64,000 nucleotides of DNA, taken from assembly GCA_916610825.1 (NCBI GenBank), contig OU744448.1, positions 16,491,936 to 16,555,935 of the forward strand. Reading direction: 5' to 3'. The DNA is from Haliclystus octoradiatus (taxonomy: Eukaryota > Cnidaria > Staurozoa > Stauromedusae > Haliclystidae). The position numbers and the translations under genes are program-made. Under the pieces are notes generated by a model. The model was not told the DNA's origin. It saw nothing but the letters and a program-made list of their open reading frames with translations, and did no database searches. Shown one piece after another: positions 13,702 to 27,930 of this stretch (positions within the stretch are counted from its first letter, which is position 1; every line of letters begins with the position of its first letter).

Positions 13702-16700
13702 GGTCTCAAAATGACCAAAAACAATGCTTAATTCCAAAGGGAATTCGGAATTAACAAAAACAGCTCAAAATGACCAAAAACAATGCTGAATTCCTAAGGG
13801 AATTCGAATTTGACAAAAACAGCTCATAATGACCAAAAACAATGCTGAATTCCCAAGGGAATTCGAATTTAACAAAAACAGCTCAAAATGACCAAAAACA
13901 ATGCTTAATTCCCAAGGGAAATTGAATTTGACAAAAACAGCTCAAAATGACCAAAAACAATGCTCAATTCTCAAGGGAATTCGAATTTAAGAAAAACAGC
14001 TCAAAATGACCAAAAAAAATGCTTAATTCCCAAGGGAATTCGAATTTGACAAAAACAGCTCAAAATGACCAAAAACAATGCTTAATTCTCAAGGGAATTC
14101 GAATTTGACAAAAACAATTCAAAATGACCAAATACATTGCTTAATTCCAAAGGGAAATCGGAATTAACAAAAACAGCTCAAAATGACCAAAAACAATGCT
14201 TAAGTCCTAAGGGAATTCGAATTTGACAACAACAGCTCAAAATGACCAAAAACAATGCTTAAATCCCAAGGGAATTCGAATTTGATAAAAACAGCTCAAA
14301 ATGACCAAAAACAATGCTTAATTCCCAAGGGAATTCGAATTTGACAAAAACAGCTCAAAATGACCAAAAACAATGTTTAATTCCAAAGGGAATTCGCAAT
14401 TAACAAAAACAGCTCAAAATGACCAAAAACAATGCTTAATTCCAAAGGGAATTCGCAATTAACAAAAACAGCTCAAAATGACCAAAAACAATGCTTAATT
14501 CTCAAGGGAATTCGAATTTGACAAAAACAATTCAAAATGACCGAATACATTGCTTAATTCCCAAGGGAATTCGAATTTGATAAAAACAGCTCAAAATGAC
14601 CAAAAACAATGCTTAAATCCCAAAAGACTTCGAATTTGACAAAAACAGCTCATAATGACCAAAAACAATGCTCAATTCCCAAGGGAATTCGAATTTGAAA
14701 AAAACAGCTCAAAATGACCAAATACAATGCTTAATTCACAAGGGAATTCGAATTTGATAAAAACAGCTCAAAATGACAAAAAACATTGCTTAATTCCCAA
14801 GGGAAATCGAATTTGACAAAAACAACTCAAAATGACCAAACACAATGCTTAAATCACAAGGAAATTCGGAATTAACAAAAACAGCTCAAAGTGACCAAAA
14901 ACAATGCTAAATTCCCAATGGAATTCGAATTTGATAAAAACAGCTCAAAATGACCAAAAACAATGCTTAATTCTCAAGGGAATTCGAATTTGACAAAAAC
15001 AATTCAAAATGACCAAATACATTGCTTAATTCCAAAGGGAAATCGGAATTAACAAAAACAGCTCAAAATGACCAAAAACAATGCTTAAGTCCTAAGGGAA
15101 TTCGAATTTGACAACAACAGCTCAAAATGACCAAAAACAATGCTTAAATCCCAAGGGAATTCGAATTTGATAAAAACAGCTCAAAATGACCAAAAACAAT
15201 GCTTAAATCCGAAGGGAATTTGAATTTGAAAAAAACAACTCGAAATGACCAAAAAAAAAAAGCTTAATTCCAAAGGGAATTTGTAATTAACAAAAACAGT
15301 TCAAAAAGACCAAAAACAATGCTTAATTGCCAAGGAAATTTGAATTTGATAAAAACAGCTCAAAATGACCAAAAACAATGTTTAATTCCCAAGGGAATTC
15401 GAATTTGACAAAAACAACTTAAAATGACCAAATACAATGCTTAATTCCCAAGAGAATTCGAATTTGACAAAAACAGCTCAAAATGACCAAAAACAATGCT
15501 TAATTCCAAAGGGAATTCGGAATTAACAAAATCAGCTCAAAAAGACCAAAAATAATGCTTAATTCCCAAGGAAATTCGAATTTGATAAAAACAGCTCAAA
15601 ATGACCAAAAACAATGCTGAATTCCCAAGGAAATTCGAATTTGACAAAAACAGCTCATAATGACCAAAAATAATGCTCAATTCCCAAGGGAATTCGAATT
15701 TAACAAAAACAGCTCAAAATGACCAAAAACAATGCTTAATTCCCAAGGGAATTTGAATTTGATAAAAACAGCTTAAAATGACCAAAAACATTGCTTAATT
15801 CCCAAAAGAATTTGAATTTGACAAAAACAGCTCAAAATGACCAAAAACAATGCTTAATTCCAAAGGGAATTCGGAATTAACAAAAACAGCTCAAAATGAC
15901 CAAAAACAATGCTGAATTCCCAAGGGAATTCGAATTTGACAAAAACAGCTCATAATGACCAAAAACAATGCTCAATTCCCAAGGGAATTCTAATTTAACA
16001 AAAACAGTTCAAAATGACCAAAAACAATGCTTAATTCCCAAGGGAATTCGAATTTGACAAAAACAGCTCAAAATGACCAAATACAATGCTTAATTCACAA
16101 GGGAATTCGAATGTGATAAAAACAGCTCAAAATGACAAAAAACATTGCTTAATTCCCAAGGGAAATCGAAATTGACTAAAACAACTCAAAATGACCAAAT
16201 ACAATGTTTAATTCCCAAGGGAATTCGGAATTAACAAAACTGCTCAAAATGACCAAAAACAATGCTTAATTCCAAAGGAAATTCGAATTTGATAAAAACA
16301 GCTCAAAATAACCAAAAACAATGCTTAATTCCCAAGGGAATTCGAATTTGACAAACACAGCTCAAAATGACCAAAAACAATGCTTAATTCCAAAGGGAAT
16401 TCGGAATTAACAAAAACAGCTCAAAATGACCAAAAACAATGCTTAATTCTCAAGGGAATTCGAATTTAACAAAAACAATTCAAAATGACCGAATACATTG
16501 CTTAATTCCCAAGGGAATTCGAATTTGATAAAAACAGCTCAAAATGACCAAAAACAATGCTTAAATCCCAAAAGACTTCGAATTTGACAAAAACAGCTCA
16601 TAATGATCAAAAACAATGCTCAATTCCCAAGGGAATTCGAATTTGAAAAAAACAGCTCAAAATGACCAAATACAATGCTTAATTCACAAGGGAATTCGAA

Positions 16701-19690
16701 TTTGATAAAAACAGCTCAAAATGACAAAAAACATTGCTTAATTCCCAAGGGAAATCGAATTTGACAAAAACAACTCAAAATGACCAAACACAATGCTTAA
16801 TTCCCAAGGAAATTCGGAATTAACAAAAACAGCTCAAAGTGACCAAAAACAATGTTTGATTCCCAAGGGAATTCGAATTTGACAAAAACAACTCAAAATG
16901 TCCAAATACAATGCTTAATTCCCAAGAGAATTCGAATTTGACAAAAAAAGGTCTCAAAATGACCAAAAACAATGCTTAATTCCAAAGGGAATTCGGAATT
17001 AACAAAAACAGCTCAAAATGACCAAAAACAATGCTGAATTCCTAAGGGAATTCGAATTTGACAAAAACAGCTCATAATGACCAAAAACAATGCTGAATTC
17101 CCAAGGGAATTCGAATTTAACAAAAACAGCTCAAAATGACCAAAAACAATGCTTAATTCCCAAGGGAAATTGAATTTGACAAAAACAGCTCAAAATGACC
17201 AAAAACAATGCTCAATTCTCAAGGGAATTCGAATTTAAGAAAAACAGCTCAAAATGACCAAAAAAAATGCTTAATTCCCAAGGGAATTCGAATTTGACAA
17301 AAACAGCTCAAAATGACCAAAAACAATGCTTAATTCTCAAGGGAATTCGAATTTGACAAAAACAATTCAAAATGACCAAATACATTGCTTAATTCCAAAG
17401 GGAAATCGGAATTAACAAAAACAGCTCAAAATGACCAAAAACAATGCTTAAGTCCTAAGGGAATTCGAATTTGACAACAACAGCTCAAAATGACCAAAAA
17501 CAATGCTTAAATCCCAAGGGAATTCGAATTTGATAAAAACAGCTCAAAATGACCAAAAACAATGCTTAATTCCCAAGGGAATTCGAATTTGACAAAAACA
17601 GCTCAAAATGACCAAAAACAATGTTTAATTCCAAAGGGAATTCGCAATTAACAAAAACAGCTCAAAATGACCAAAAACAATGCTTAATTCCAAAGGGAAT
17701 TCGCAATTAACAAAAACAGCTCAAAATGACCAAAAACAATGCTTAATTCTCAAGGGAATTCGAATTTGACAAAAACAATTCAAAATGACCGAATACATTG
17801 CTTAATTCCCAAGGGAATTCGAATTTGATAAAAACAGCTCAAAATGACCAAAAACAATGCTTAAATCCCAAAAGACTTCGAATTTGACAAAAACAGCTCA
17901 TAATGACCAAAAACAATGCTCAATTCCCAAGGGAATTCGAATTTGAAAAAAACAGCTCAAAATGACCAAATACAATGCTTAATTCACAAGGGAATTCGAA
18001 TTTGATAAAAACAGCTCAAAATGACAAAAAACATTGCTTAATTCCCAAGGGAAATCGAATTTGACAAAAACAACTCAAAATGACCAAACACAATGCTTAA
18101 ATCACAAGGAAATTCGGAATTAACAAAAACAGCTCAAAGTGACCAAAAACAATGCTAAATTCCCAATGGAATTCGAATTTGATAAAAACAGCTCAAAATG
18201 ACCAAAAACAATGCTTAATTCTCAAGGGAATTCGAATTTGACAAAAACAATTCAAAATGACCAAATACATTGCTTAATTCCAAAGGGAAATCGGAATTAA
18301 CAAAAACAGCTCAAAATGACCAAAAACAATGCTTAAGTCCTAAGGGAATTCGAATTTGACAACAACAGCTCAAAATGACCAAAAACAATGCTTAAATCCC
18401 AAGGGAATTCGAATTTGATAAAAACAGCTCAAAATGACCAAAAACAATGCTTAAATCCGAAGGGAATTTGAATTTGAAAAAAACAACTCGAAATGACCAA
18501 AAAAAAAAAGCTTAATTCCAAAGGGAATTTGTAATTAACAAAAACAGTTCAAAAAGACCAAAAACAATGCTTAATTGCCAAGGAAATTTGAATTTGATAA
18601 AAACAGCTCAAAATGACCAAAAACAATGTTTAATTCCCAAGGGAATTCGAATTTGACAAAAACAACTTAAAATGACCAAATACAATGCTTAATTCCCAAG
18701 AGAATTCGAATTTGACAAAAACAGCTCAAAATGACCAAAAACAATGCTTAATTCCAAAGGGAATTCGGAATTAACAAAATCAGCTCAAAAAGACCAAAAA
18801 TAATGCTTAATTCCCAAGGAAATTCGAATTTGATAAAAACAGCTCAAAATGACCAAAAACAATGCTGAATTCCCAAGGAAATTCGAATTTGACAAAAACA
18901 GCTCATAATGACCAAAAACAATGCTCAATTCCCAAGGGAATTCGAATTTAACAAAAACAGCTCAAAATGACCAAAAACAATGCTTAATTCCCAAGGGAAT
19001 TTGAATTTGATAAAAACAGCTTAAAATGACCAAAAACATTGCTTAATTCCCAAAAGAATTTGAATTTGACAAAAACAGCTCAAAATGACCAAAAACAATG
19101 CTTAATTCCAAAGGGAATTCGGAATTAACAAAAACAGCTCAAAATGACCAAAAACAATGCTGAATTCCCAAGGGAATTCGAATTTGACAAAAACAGCTCA
19201 TAATGACCAAAAACAATGCTCAATTCCCAAGGGAATTCTAATTTAACAAAAACAGTTCAAAATGACCAAAAACAATGCTTAATTCCCAAGGGAATTCGAA
19301 TTTGACAAAAACAGCTCAAAATGACCAAATACAATGCTTAATTCACAAGGGAATTCGAATGTGATAAAAACAGCTCAAAATGACAAAAAACATTGCTTAA
19401 TTCCCAAGGGAAATCGAAATTGACTAAAACAACTCAAAATGACCAAATACAATGTTTAATTCCCAAGGGAATTCGGAATTAACAAAACTGCTCAAAATGA
19501 CCAAAAACAATGCTTAATTCCAAAGGAAATTCGAATTTGATAAAAACAGCTCAAAATAACCAAAAACAATGCTTAATTCCCAAGGGAATTCGAATTTGAC
19601 AAACACAGCTCAAAATGACCAAAAACAATGCTTAATTCCAAAGGGAATTCGGAATTAACAAAAACAGCTCAAAATGACCAAAAACAATGC
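11405..19690 (+). repeat. 3,248-bp (55-mer) HOR, about 2.5 tandem copies
   Basis: Sequence 11405-16440 matches 14653-19690 at a constant offset of 3,248. HindIII sites fall at 12012, 15260 and 18508, exactly 3,248 apart. It breaks down on the left at the junction near 11405 and on the right near 19690, where CCAATGG replaces CTCAAGGG. The constant offset and near-identical variant strings make this one of the youngest-looking regular parts of the window. Confidence 0.88.
13702..16949 (+). repeat. HOR unit 5, 55 monomers, 3,248 bp
   Basis: Delimited by GGTCTC at 13702 and 16950, with a HindIII site at 15260 (A11). It carries rare variants shared with unit 6: CCAAAAAAAATGC near 14010 (also near 17260) and GCTAAATTCCC near 14904 (also near 18152 and 4583). 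It is the cleanest full copy of the 3,248-bp unit that tiles 11405-19690. Confidence 0.85.
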
Positions 19691-21931
19691 TTAATTCCCA
19701 ATGGAATTCGAATTTGATTAAAACAGCTCAAAATGACCAAAAACAATGCTTAATTCTCAAGGGAATTCGAATTTGACAAAAACAATTCAAAATGACCAAA
19801 TACATTGCTTAATTCCAAAGGGAAATCGGAATTAACAAAAACAGCTCAAAATGACCAAAAACATTGCTTAAGTCCTAAGGGAATTCGAATTTGACAACAA
19901 CAGCTCAAAATGACCAAAAACAATGCTTAAATCTCAAGGGGATTCGAATTTGATAAAAACAGCTCAAAATGACCAAAAACAATGCTTAAATCCGAAGGGA
20001 ATTCGAATTTGATGAAAACAACTCGAAATGACCAAAAAAAATGCTTAATTCCAAAGGGAATTTGGAATTAACAAAAACAGTTCAAAAAGACCAAAAACAA
20101 TGCTTAATTGCCAAGGAAATTCGAATTTGATAAAAACAGCTCAAAATGACCAAAAACAATGTTTGATTCCCAAAAGAATTTGAATTTGACAAAAACAGCT
20201 CAAAATGACCAAAAACAATGCTTAATTCCAAAGGGAATTCGGAATTAACAAAAACAGCTCAAAATGACCAAAAACAATGCTGAATTCCCAAGGGAATTCG
20301 AATTTGACAAAAACAGCTCATAATGACCAAAAACAATGCTCAATTCCCAAGGGAATTCTAATTTAACAAAAACAGTTCAAAATGACCAAAAACAATGCTT
20401 AATTCCCAAGGGAATTCGAATTTGACAAAAACAGCTCAAAATGACCAAATACAATGCTTAATTCACAAGGGAATTCGAATGTGATAAAAACAGCTCAAAA
20501 TGACAAAAAACATTGCTTAATTCCCAAGGGAAATCGAAATTGACTAAAACAACTCAAAATGACCAAATACAATGTTTAATTTCCAAGGGAATTCGGAATT
20601 AACAAAACTGCTCAAAATGACCAAAAACAATGCTTAATTCCAAAGGAAATTCGAATTTGATAAAAACAGCTCAAAATAACCAAAAACAATGCTTAATTCC
20701 CAAGGGAATTCGAATTTGACAAACACAGCTCAAAATGACCAAAAACAATGCTTAATTCCAAAGGGAATTCGGAATTAACAAAAACAGCTCAAAATGACCA
20801 AAAACAATGCTTAATTCTCAAGGGAATTCGAATTTGACAAAAACAATTCAAAATGACCGAATACATTGCTTAATTCCCAAGGGAATTCGAATTTGATAAA
20901 AACAGCTCAAAATGACCAAAAACAATGCTTAAATCCCAAAAGACTTCGAATTTGACAAAAACAGCTCATAATGATCAAAAACAATGCTCAATTCCCAAGG
21001 GAATTCGAATTTGAAAAAAACAGCTCAAAATGACCAAACACAATGCTTAATTCACAAGGGAATTCGAATTTGATAAAAACAGCTCAAAATGACAAAAAAC
21101 ATTGCTTAATTCCCAAGGGAAATCGAATTTGACAAAAACAACTCAAAATGACCAAACACAATGCTTAATTCCCAAGGAAATTCGGAATTAACAAAAACAG
21201 CTCAAAGTGACCAAAAACAATGTTTGATTCCCAAGGGAATTCGAATTTGACAAAAACAACTCAAAATGTCCAAATACAATGCTTAATTCCCAAGAGAATT
21301 CGAATTTGACAAAAAAAGGTCTCAAAATGACCAAAAACAATGCTTAATTCCAAAGGGAATTCGGAATTAACAAAAACAGCTCAAAATGACCAAAAACAAT
21401 GCTGAATTCCTAAGGGAATTCGAATTTGACAAAAACAGCTCATAATGACCAAAAACAATGCTGAATTCCCAAGGGAATTCGAATTTAACAAAAACAGCTC
21501 AAAATGACCAAAAACAATGCTTAATTCCCAAGGGAAATTGAATTTGACAAAAACAGCTCAAAATGACCAAAAACAATGCTCAATTCTCAAGGGAATTCGA
21601 ATTTAAGAAAAACAGCTCAAAATGACCAAAAACAATGCTTAATTCCCAAGGGAATTCGAATTTGACAAAAACAGCTCAAAATGACCAAAAACAATGCTTA
21701 ATTCTCAAGGGAATTCGAATTTGACAAAAACAATTCAAAATGACCAAATACATTGCTTAATTCCAAAGGGAAATCGGAATTAACAAAAACAGCTCAAAAT
21801 GACCAAAAACAATGCTTAAGTCCTAAGGGAATTCGAATTTGACAACAACAGCTCAAAATGACCAAAAACAATGCTTAAATCCCAAGGGAATTCGAATTTG
21901 ATAAAAACAGCTCAAAATGACCAAAAACAAT
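16451..21931 (+). repeat. Long-range duplicated segment, copy B (partner 2881-8360)
   Basis: Partner of 2881-8360. Small differences, such as AAATCTCAAGGG near 8308 against AAATCCCAAGGG near 21878 and GAATTTTATAAAAAC near 8330 against GAATTTGATAAAAAC, show that the copies have begun to diverge. Confidence 0.85.
16950..21317 (+). repeat. HOR unit 6, 74 monomers, 4,368 bp, with X and Y blocks
   Basis: Delimited by GGTCTC at 16950 and 21318. HindIII site at 18508 (A11) for block X; block Y GGGG variant near 19938. It is the downstream copy of unit 2 at an offset of about 13,570 bases. The left part up to about 19690 also matches unit 5 at an offset of 3,248. Confidence 0.85.
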
Positions 21932-23642
21932 GTTTGATTCCCAAAAGAATTTGAATTTGACAAAAACAGCTCAAAATGACCAAAAACAATGCTTAATTCC
22001 AAAGGGAATTCGGAATTAACAAAAACAGCTCAAAATGACCAAAAACAATGCTGAATTCCCAAGGGAATTCGAATTTGACAAAAACAGCTCATAATGACCA
22101 AAAACAATGCTCAATTCCCAAGGGAATTCTAATTTAACAAAAACAGTTCAAAATGACCAAAAACAATGCTTAATTCCCAAGGGAATTCGAATTTGACAAA
22201 AACAGCTCAAAATGACCAAATACAATGCTTAATTCACAAGGGAATTCGAATGTGATAAAAACAGCTCAAAATGACAAAAAACATTGCTTAATTCCCAAGG
22301 GAAATCGAAATTGACTAAAACAACTCAAAATGACCAAATACAATGTTTAATTTCCAAGGGAATTCGGAATTAACAAAACTGCTCAAAATGACCAAAAACA
22401 ATGCTTAATTCCAAAGGAAATTCGAATTTGATAAAAACAGCTCAAAATAACCAAAAACAATGCTTAATTCCCAAGGGAATTCGAATTTGACAAACACAGC
22501 TCAAAATGACCAAAAACAATGCTTAATTCCAAAGGGAATTCGGAATTAACAAAAACAGCTCAAAATGACCAAAAACAATGCTTAATTCTCAAGGGAATTC
22601 GAATTTGACAAAAACAATTCAAAATGACCGAATACATTGCTTAATTCCCAAGGGAATTCGAATTTGATAAAAACAGCTCAAAATGACCAAAAACAATGCT
22701 TAAATCCCAAAAGACTTCGAATTTGACAAAAACAGCTCATAATGATCAAAAACAATGCTCAATTCCCAAGGGAATTCGAATTTGAAAAAAACAGCTCAAA
22801 ATGACCAAACACAATGCTTAATTCACAAGGGAATTCGAATTTGATAAAAACAGCTCAAAATGACCAAACACAATGCTTAATTCCCAAGGAAATTCGGAAT
22901 TAACAAAAACAGCTCAAAGTGACCAAAAACAATGTTTGATTCCCAAGGGAATTCGAATTTGACAAAAACAACTCAAAATGTCCAAATACAATGCTTAATT
23001 CCCAAGAGAATTCGAATTTGACAAAAAAAGGTCTCAAAATGACCAAAAACAATGCTTAATTCCAAAGGGAATTCGGAATTAACAAAAACAGCTCAAAATG
23101 ACCAAAAACAATGCTGAATTCCTAAGGGAATTCGAATTTGACAAAAACAGCTCATAATGACCAAAAACAATGCTGAATTCCCAAGGGAATTCGAATTTAA
23201 CAAAAACAGCTCAAAATGACCAAAAACAATGCTTAATTCCAAAGGGAAATTGAATTTGACAAAAACAGCTCAAAATGACCAAAAACAATGCTCAATTCTC
23301 AAGGGAATTCGAATTTAAGAAAAACAGCTCAAAATGACCAAAAACAATGCTTAATTCCCAAGGGAATTCGAATTTGACAAAAACAGCTCAAAATGACCAA
23401 AAACAATGCTTAATTCTCAAGGGAATTCGAATTTGACAAAAACAATTCAAAATGACCAAATACATTGCTTAATTCCAAAGGGAAATCGGAATTAACAAAA
23501 ACAGCTCAAAATGACCAAAAACAATGCTTAAGTCCTAAGGGAATTCGAATTTGACAACAACAGCTCAAAATGACCAAAAACAATGCTTAAATCCCAAGGG
23601 AATTCGAATTTGATAAAAACAGCTCAAAATGACCAAAAACAA
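20161..23642 (+). repeat. 1,771-bp (30-mer) tandem duplication
   Basis: Copies at 20161-21931 and 21932-23642. Each starts with the hybrid TGTTTGATTCCC-CAAAAG monomer. The second copy is one monomer shorter because of a loss near 22860. A related single copy lies at 6590-8360. Confidence 0.88.
21318..23029 (+). repeat. HOR unit 7, 29 monomers, 1,712 bp
   Basis: Delimited by GGTCTC at 21318 and 23030. Without X or Y block. It is produced by the 1,771-bp tandem duplication 20161-21931 / 21932-23642 minus one monomer lost near 22860, where the ACAAAAAACATTGC monomer found in the sister copies is missing. Confidence 0.85.
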
Positions 23643-26600
23643 TGCTTAATTCCCAAGGGAATTCGAATTTGACAAAAACAGCTCAAAATGACCAAAAACA
23701 ATGTTTAATTCCAAAGGGAATTCGCAATTAACAAAAACAGCTTAAAATGACCAAAAACAATGCTTAATTCCAAAGGGAATTCGCAATTAACAAAAACAGC
23801 TCAAAATGACCAAAAACAATGCTTAATTCTCAAGGGAATTCGAATTTGACAAAAACAATTCAAAATGACCGAATACATTGCTTAATTCCCAAGGGAATTC
23901 GAATTTGATAAAAACAGCTCAAAATGACCAAAAACAATGCTTAAATCCCAAAAGACTTCGAATTTGACAAAAACAGCTCATAATGACCAAAAACAATGCT
24001 CAATTCCCAAGGGAATTCGAATTTGAAAAAAACAGCTCAAAATGACCAAATACAATGCTTAATTCACAAGGGAATTCGAATTTGATAAAAACAGCTCAAA
24101 ATGACAAAAAACATTGCTTAATTCCCAAGGGAAATCGAATTTGACAAAAACAACTCAAAATGACCAAACACAATGCTTAAATCACAAGGAAATTCGGAAT
24201 TAACAAAAACAGCTCAAAGTGACCAAAAACAATGCTTAATTCCCAATGGAATTCGAATTTGATAAAAACAGCTCAAAATGACCAAAAACAATGCTTAATT
24301 CTCAAGGGAATTCGAATTTGACAAAAACAATTCAAAATGACCAAATACATTGCTTAATTCCAAAGGGAAATCGGAATTAACAAAAACAGCTCAAAATGAC
24401 CAAAAACAATGCTTAAGTCCTAAGGGAATTCGAATTTGACAACAACAGCTCAAAATGACCAAAAACAATGCTTAAATCCCAAGGGAATTCGAATTTGATA
24501 AAAACAGCTCAAAATGACCAAAAACAATGCTTAAATCCGAAGGGAATTTGAATTTGAAAAAAACAACTCGAAATGACCAAAAAAAAAAAGCTTAATTCCA
24601 AAGGGAATTTGTAATTAACAAAAACAGTTCAAAAAGACCAAAACCAATGCTTAATTGCCAAGGAAATTCGAATTTGATAAAAACAGCTCAAAATGACCAA
24701 AAACAATGTTTAATTCCCAAGGGAATTCGAATTTGACAAAAACAACTTAAAATGACCAAATACAATGCTTAATTCCCAAGAGAATTCGAATTTGATAAAA
24801 ACAGCTCAAAATGACCAAAAACAATGCTGAATTCCCAAGGAAATTCGAATTTGACAAAAACAGCTCATAATGACCAAAAACAATGCTCAATTCCCAAGGG
24901 AATTCGAATTTAACAAAAACAGCTCAAAATGACCAAAAACAATGCTTAATTCCCAAGGGAATTTGAATTTGATAAAAACAGCTTAAAATGACCAAAAACA
25001 ATGCTTAATTCCCAAAAGAATTTGAATTTGACAAAAACAGCTCAAAATGACCAAAAACAATGCTTAATTCCAAAGGGAATTCGGAATTAACAAAAACAGC
25101 TCAAAATGACCAAAAACAATGCTGAATTCCCAAGGGAATTCGAATTTGACAAAAACAGCTCATAATGACCAAAAACAATGCTCAATTCCCAAGGGAATTC
25201 TAATTTAACAAAAACAGTTCAAAATGACCAAAAACAATGCTTAATTCCCAAGGGAATTCGAATTTGACAAAAACAGCTCAAAATGACCAAATACAATGCT
25301 TAATTCACAAGGGAATTCGAATGTGATAAAAACAGCTCAAAATGACAAAAAACATTGCTTAATTCCCAAGGGAAATCGAAATTGACTAAAACAACTCAAA
25401 ATGACCAAATACAATGTTTAATTCCCAAGGGAGTTCGGAATTAACAAAACTGCTCAAAATGACCAAAAACAATGCTTAATTCCAAAGGAAATTCGAATTT
25501 GATAAAAACAGCTCAAAATAACCAAAAACAATGCTTAATTCCCAAGGGAATTCGAATTTGACAAACACAGCTCAAAATGACCAAAAACAATGCTTAATTC
25601 CAAAGGGAATTCGGAATTAACAAAAACAGCTCAAAATGACCAAAAACAATGCTTAATTCGCAATGGAATTCGAATTTGATTAAAACAGCTCAAAATGACC
25701 AAAAACAATGCTTAATTCTCAAGGGAATTCGAATTTGACAAAAACAATTCAAAATGACCAAATACATTGCTTAATTCCAAAGGGAAATCGGAATTAACAA
25801 AAACAGCTCAAAATGACCAAAAACAATGCTTAAGTCCTAAGGGAATTCGAATTTGACAACAACAGCTCAAAATGACCAAAAACAATGCTTAAATCCCAAG
25901 GGAATTCGAATTTGATAAAAACAGCTCAAAATGACCAAAAACAATGCTTAAATCCGAAGGGAATTTGAATTTGAAAAAAACAACTCGAAATGACCAAAAA
26001 AAAAAAGCTTAATTCCAAAGGGAATTTGTAATTAACAAAAACAGTTCAAAAAGACCAAAACCAATGCTTAATTGCCAAGGAAATTCGAATTTGACAAAAA
26101 CACCTCAAAATGACCAAAAACAATGTTTAATTCCCAAGGGAATTCGAATTTGACAAAAACAACTTAAAATGACCAAATACAATGCTTAATTCCCAAGAGA
26201 ATTCGAATTTGATAAAAACAGCTCAAAATGACCAAAAACAATGCTGAATTCCCAAGGAAATTCGAATTTGACAAAAACAGCTCATAATGACCAAAAACAA
26301 TGCTCAATTCCCAAGGGAATTCGAATTTAACAAAAACAGCTCAAAATGACCAAAAACAATGCTTAATTCCCAAGGGAATTTGAATTTGATAAAAACAGCT
26401 TAAAATGACCAAAAACATTCCTTAATTCCCAAAAGAATTTGAATTTGACAAAAACAGCTCAAAATGACCAAAAACAATGCTTAATTCCAAAGGGAATTCG
26501 GAATTAACAAAAACAGCTCAAAATGACCAAAAACAATGCTGAATTCCCAAGGGAATTCGAATTTGACAAAAACAGCTCATAATGACCAAAAACAATGCTC

Positions 26601-27930
26601 AATTCCCAAGGGAATTCTAATTTAACAAAAACAGTTCAAAATGACCAAAAACAATGCTTAATTCCCAAGGGAATTCGAATTTGACAAAAACAGCTCAAAA
26701 TGACCAAATACAATGCTTAATTCACAAGGGAATTCGAATGTGATAAAAACAGCTCAAAATGACAAAAAACATTGCTTAATTCCCAAGGGAAATCGAAATT
26801 GACTAAAACAACTCAAAATGACCAAATACAATGTTTAATTCCAAAGGGAATTCGGAATTAACAAAAACAGCTCAAAATGACCAAAAACAATGCTGAATTC
26901 CCAAGGGAATTCGAATTTGACAAAAACAGCTCATAATGACCAAAAACAATGCTCAATTCCCAAGGGAATTCTAATTTAACAAAAACAGTTCAAAATGACC
27001 AAAAACAATGCTTAATTCCCAAGGGAATTCGAATTTGACAAAAACAGCTCAAAATGACCAAATACAATGCTTAATTCACAAGGGAATTCGAATGTGATAA
27101 AAACAGCTCAAAATGACAAAAAACATTGCTTAATTCCCAAGGGAAATCGAAATTGACTAAAACAACTCAAAATGACCAAATACAATGTTTAATTTCCAAG
27201 GGAATTCGGAATTAACAAAACTGCTCAAAATGACCAAAAACAATGCTTAATTCCAAAGGAAATTCGAATTTGATAAAAACAGCTCAAAATAACCAAAAAC
27301 AATGCTTAATTCCCAAGGGAATTCGAATTTGACAAACACAGCTCAAAATGACCAAAAACAATGCTTAATTCCAAAGGGAATTCGGAATTAACAAAAACAG
27401 CTCAAAATGACCAAAAACAATGCTTAATTCTCAAGGGAATTCGAATTTGACAAAAACAATTCAAAATGACCGAATACATTGCTTAATTCCCAAGGGAATT
27501 CGAATTTGATAAAAACAGCTCAAAATGACCAAAAACAATGCTTAAATCCCAAAAGACTTCGAATTTGACAAAAACAGCTCATAATGATCAAAAACAATGC
27601 TCAATTCCCAAGGGAATTCGAATTTGAAAAAAACAGCTCAAAATGACCAAACACAATGCTTAATTCACAAGGGAATTCGAATTTGATAAAAACAGCTCAA
27701 AATGACAAAAAACATTGCTTAATTCCCAAGGGAAATCGAATTTGACAAAAACAACTCAAAATGACCAAACACAATGCTTAATTCCCAAGGAAATTCGGAA
27801 TTAACAAAAACAGCTCAAAGTGACCAAAAACAATGTTTGATTCCCAAGGGAATTCGAATTTGACAAAAACAACTCAAAATGTCCAAATACAATGCTTAAT
27901 TCCCAAGAGAATTCGAATTTGACAAAAAAA
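23030..27930 (+). repeat. HOR unit 8, 83 monomers, 4,901 bp, two X blocks
   Basis: Delimited by GGTCTC at 23030 and 27931. Two block X copies with HindIII sites at 24588 and 26005 lie 1,417 bp apart; no block Y. Private substitutions include GGGAGTTCGG near 25433, TTCGCAATGG near 25658, AACACCTC near 26100 and CATTCCTTAA near 26408. A junction at about 26840 marks the start of the next 4.9-kb copy. Confidence 0.85.
24241..26841 (+). repeat. 1,417-bp (24-mer) tandem duplication containing block X
   Basis: 24241-25424 matches 25658-26841 at an offset of 1,417. The same duplication is present in the downstream 4.9-kb copy (about 29143 onward and 30560 onward), so it existed before the 4.9-kb duplication took place. 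Confidence 0.85.
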
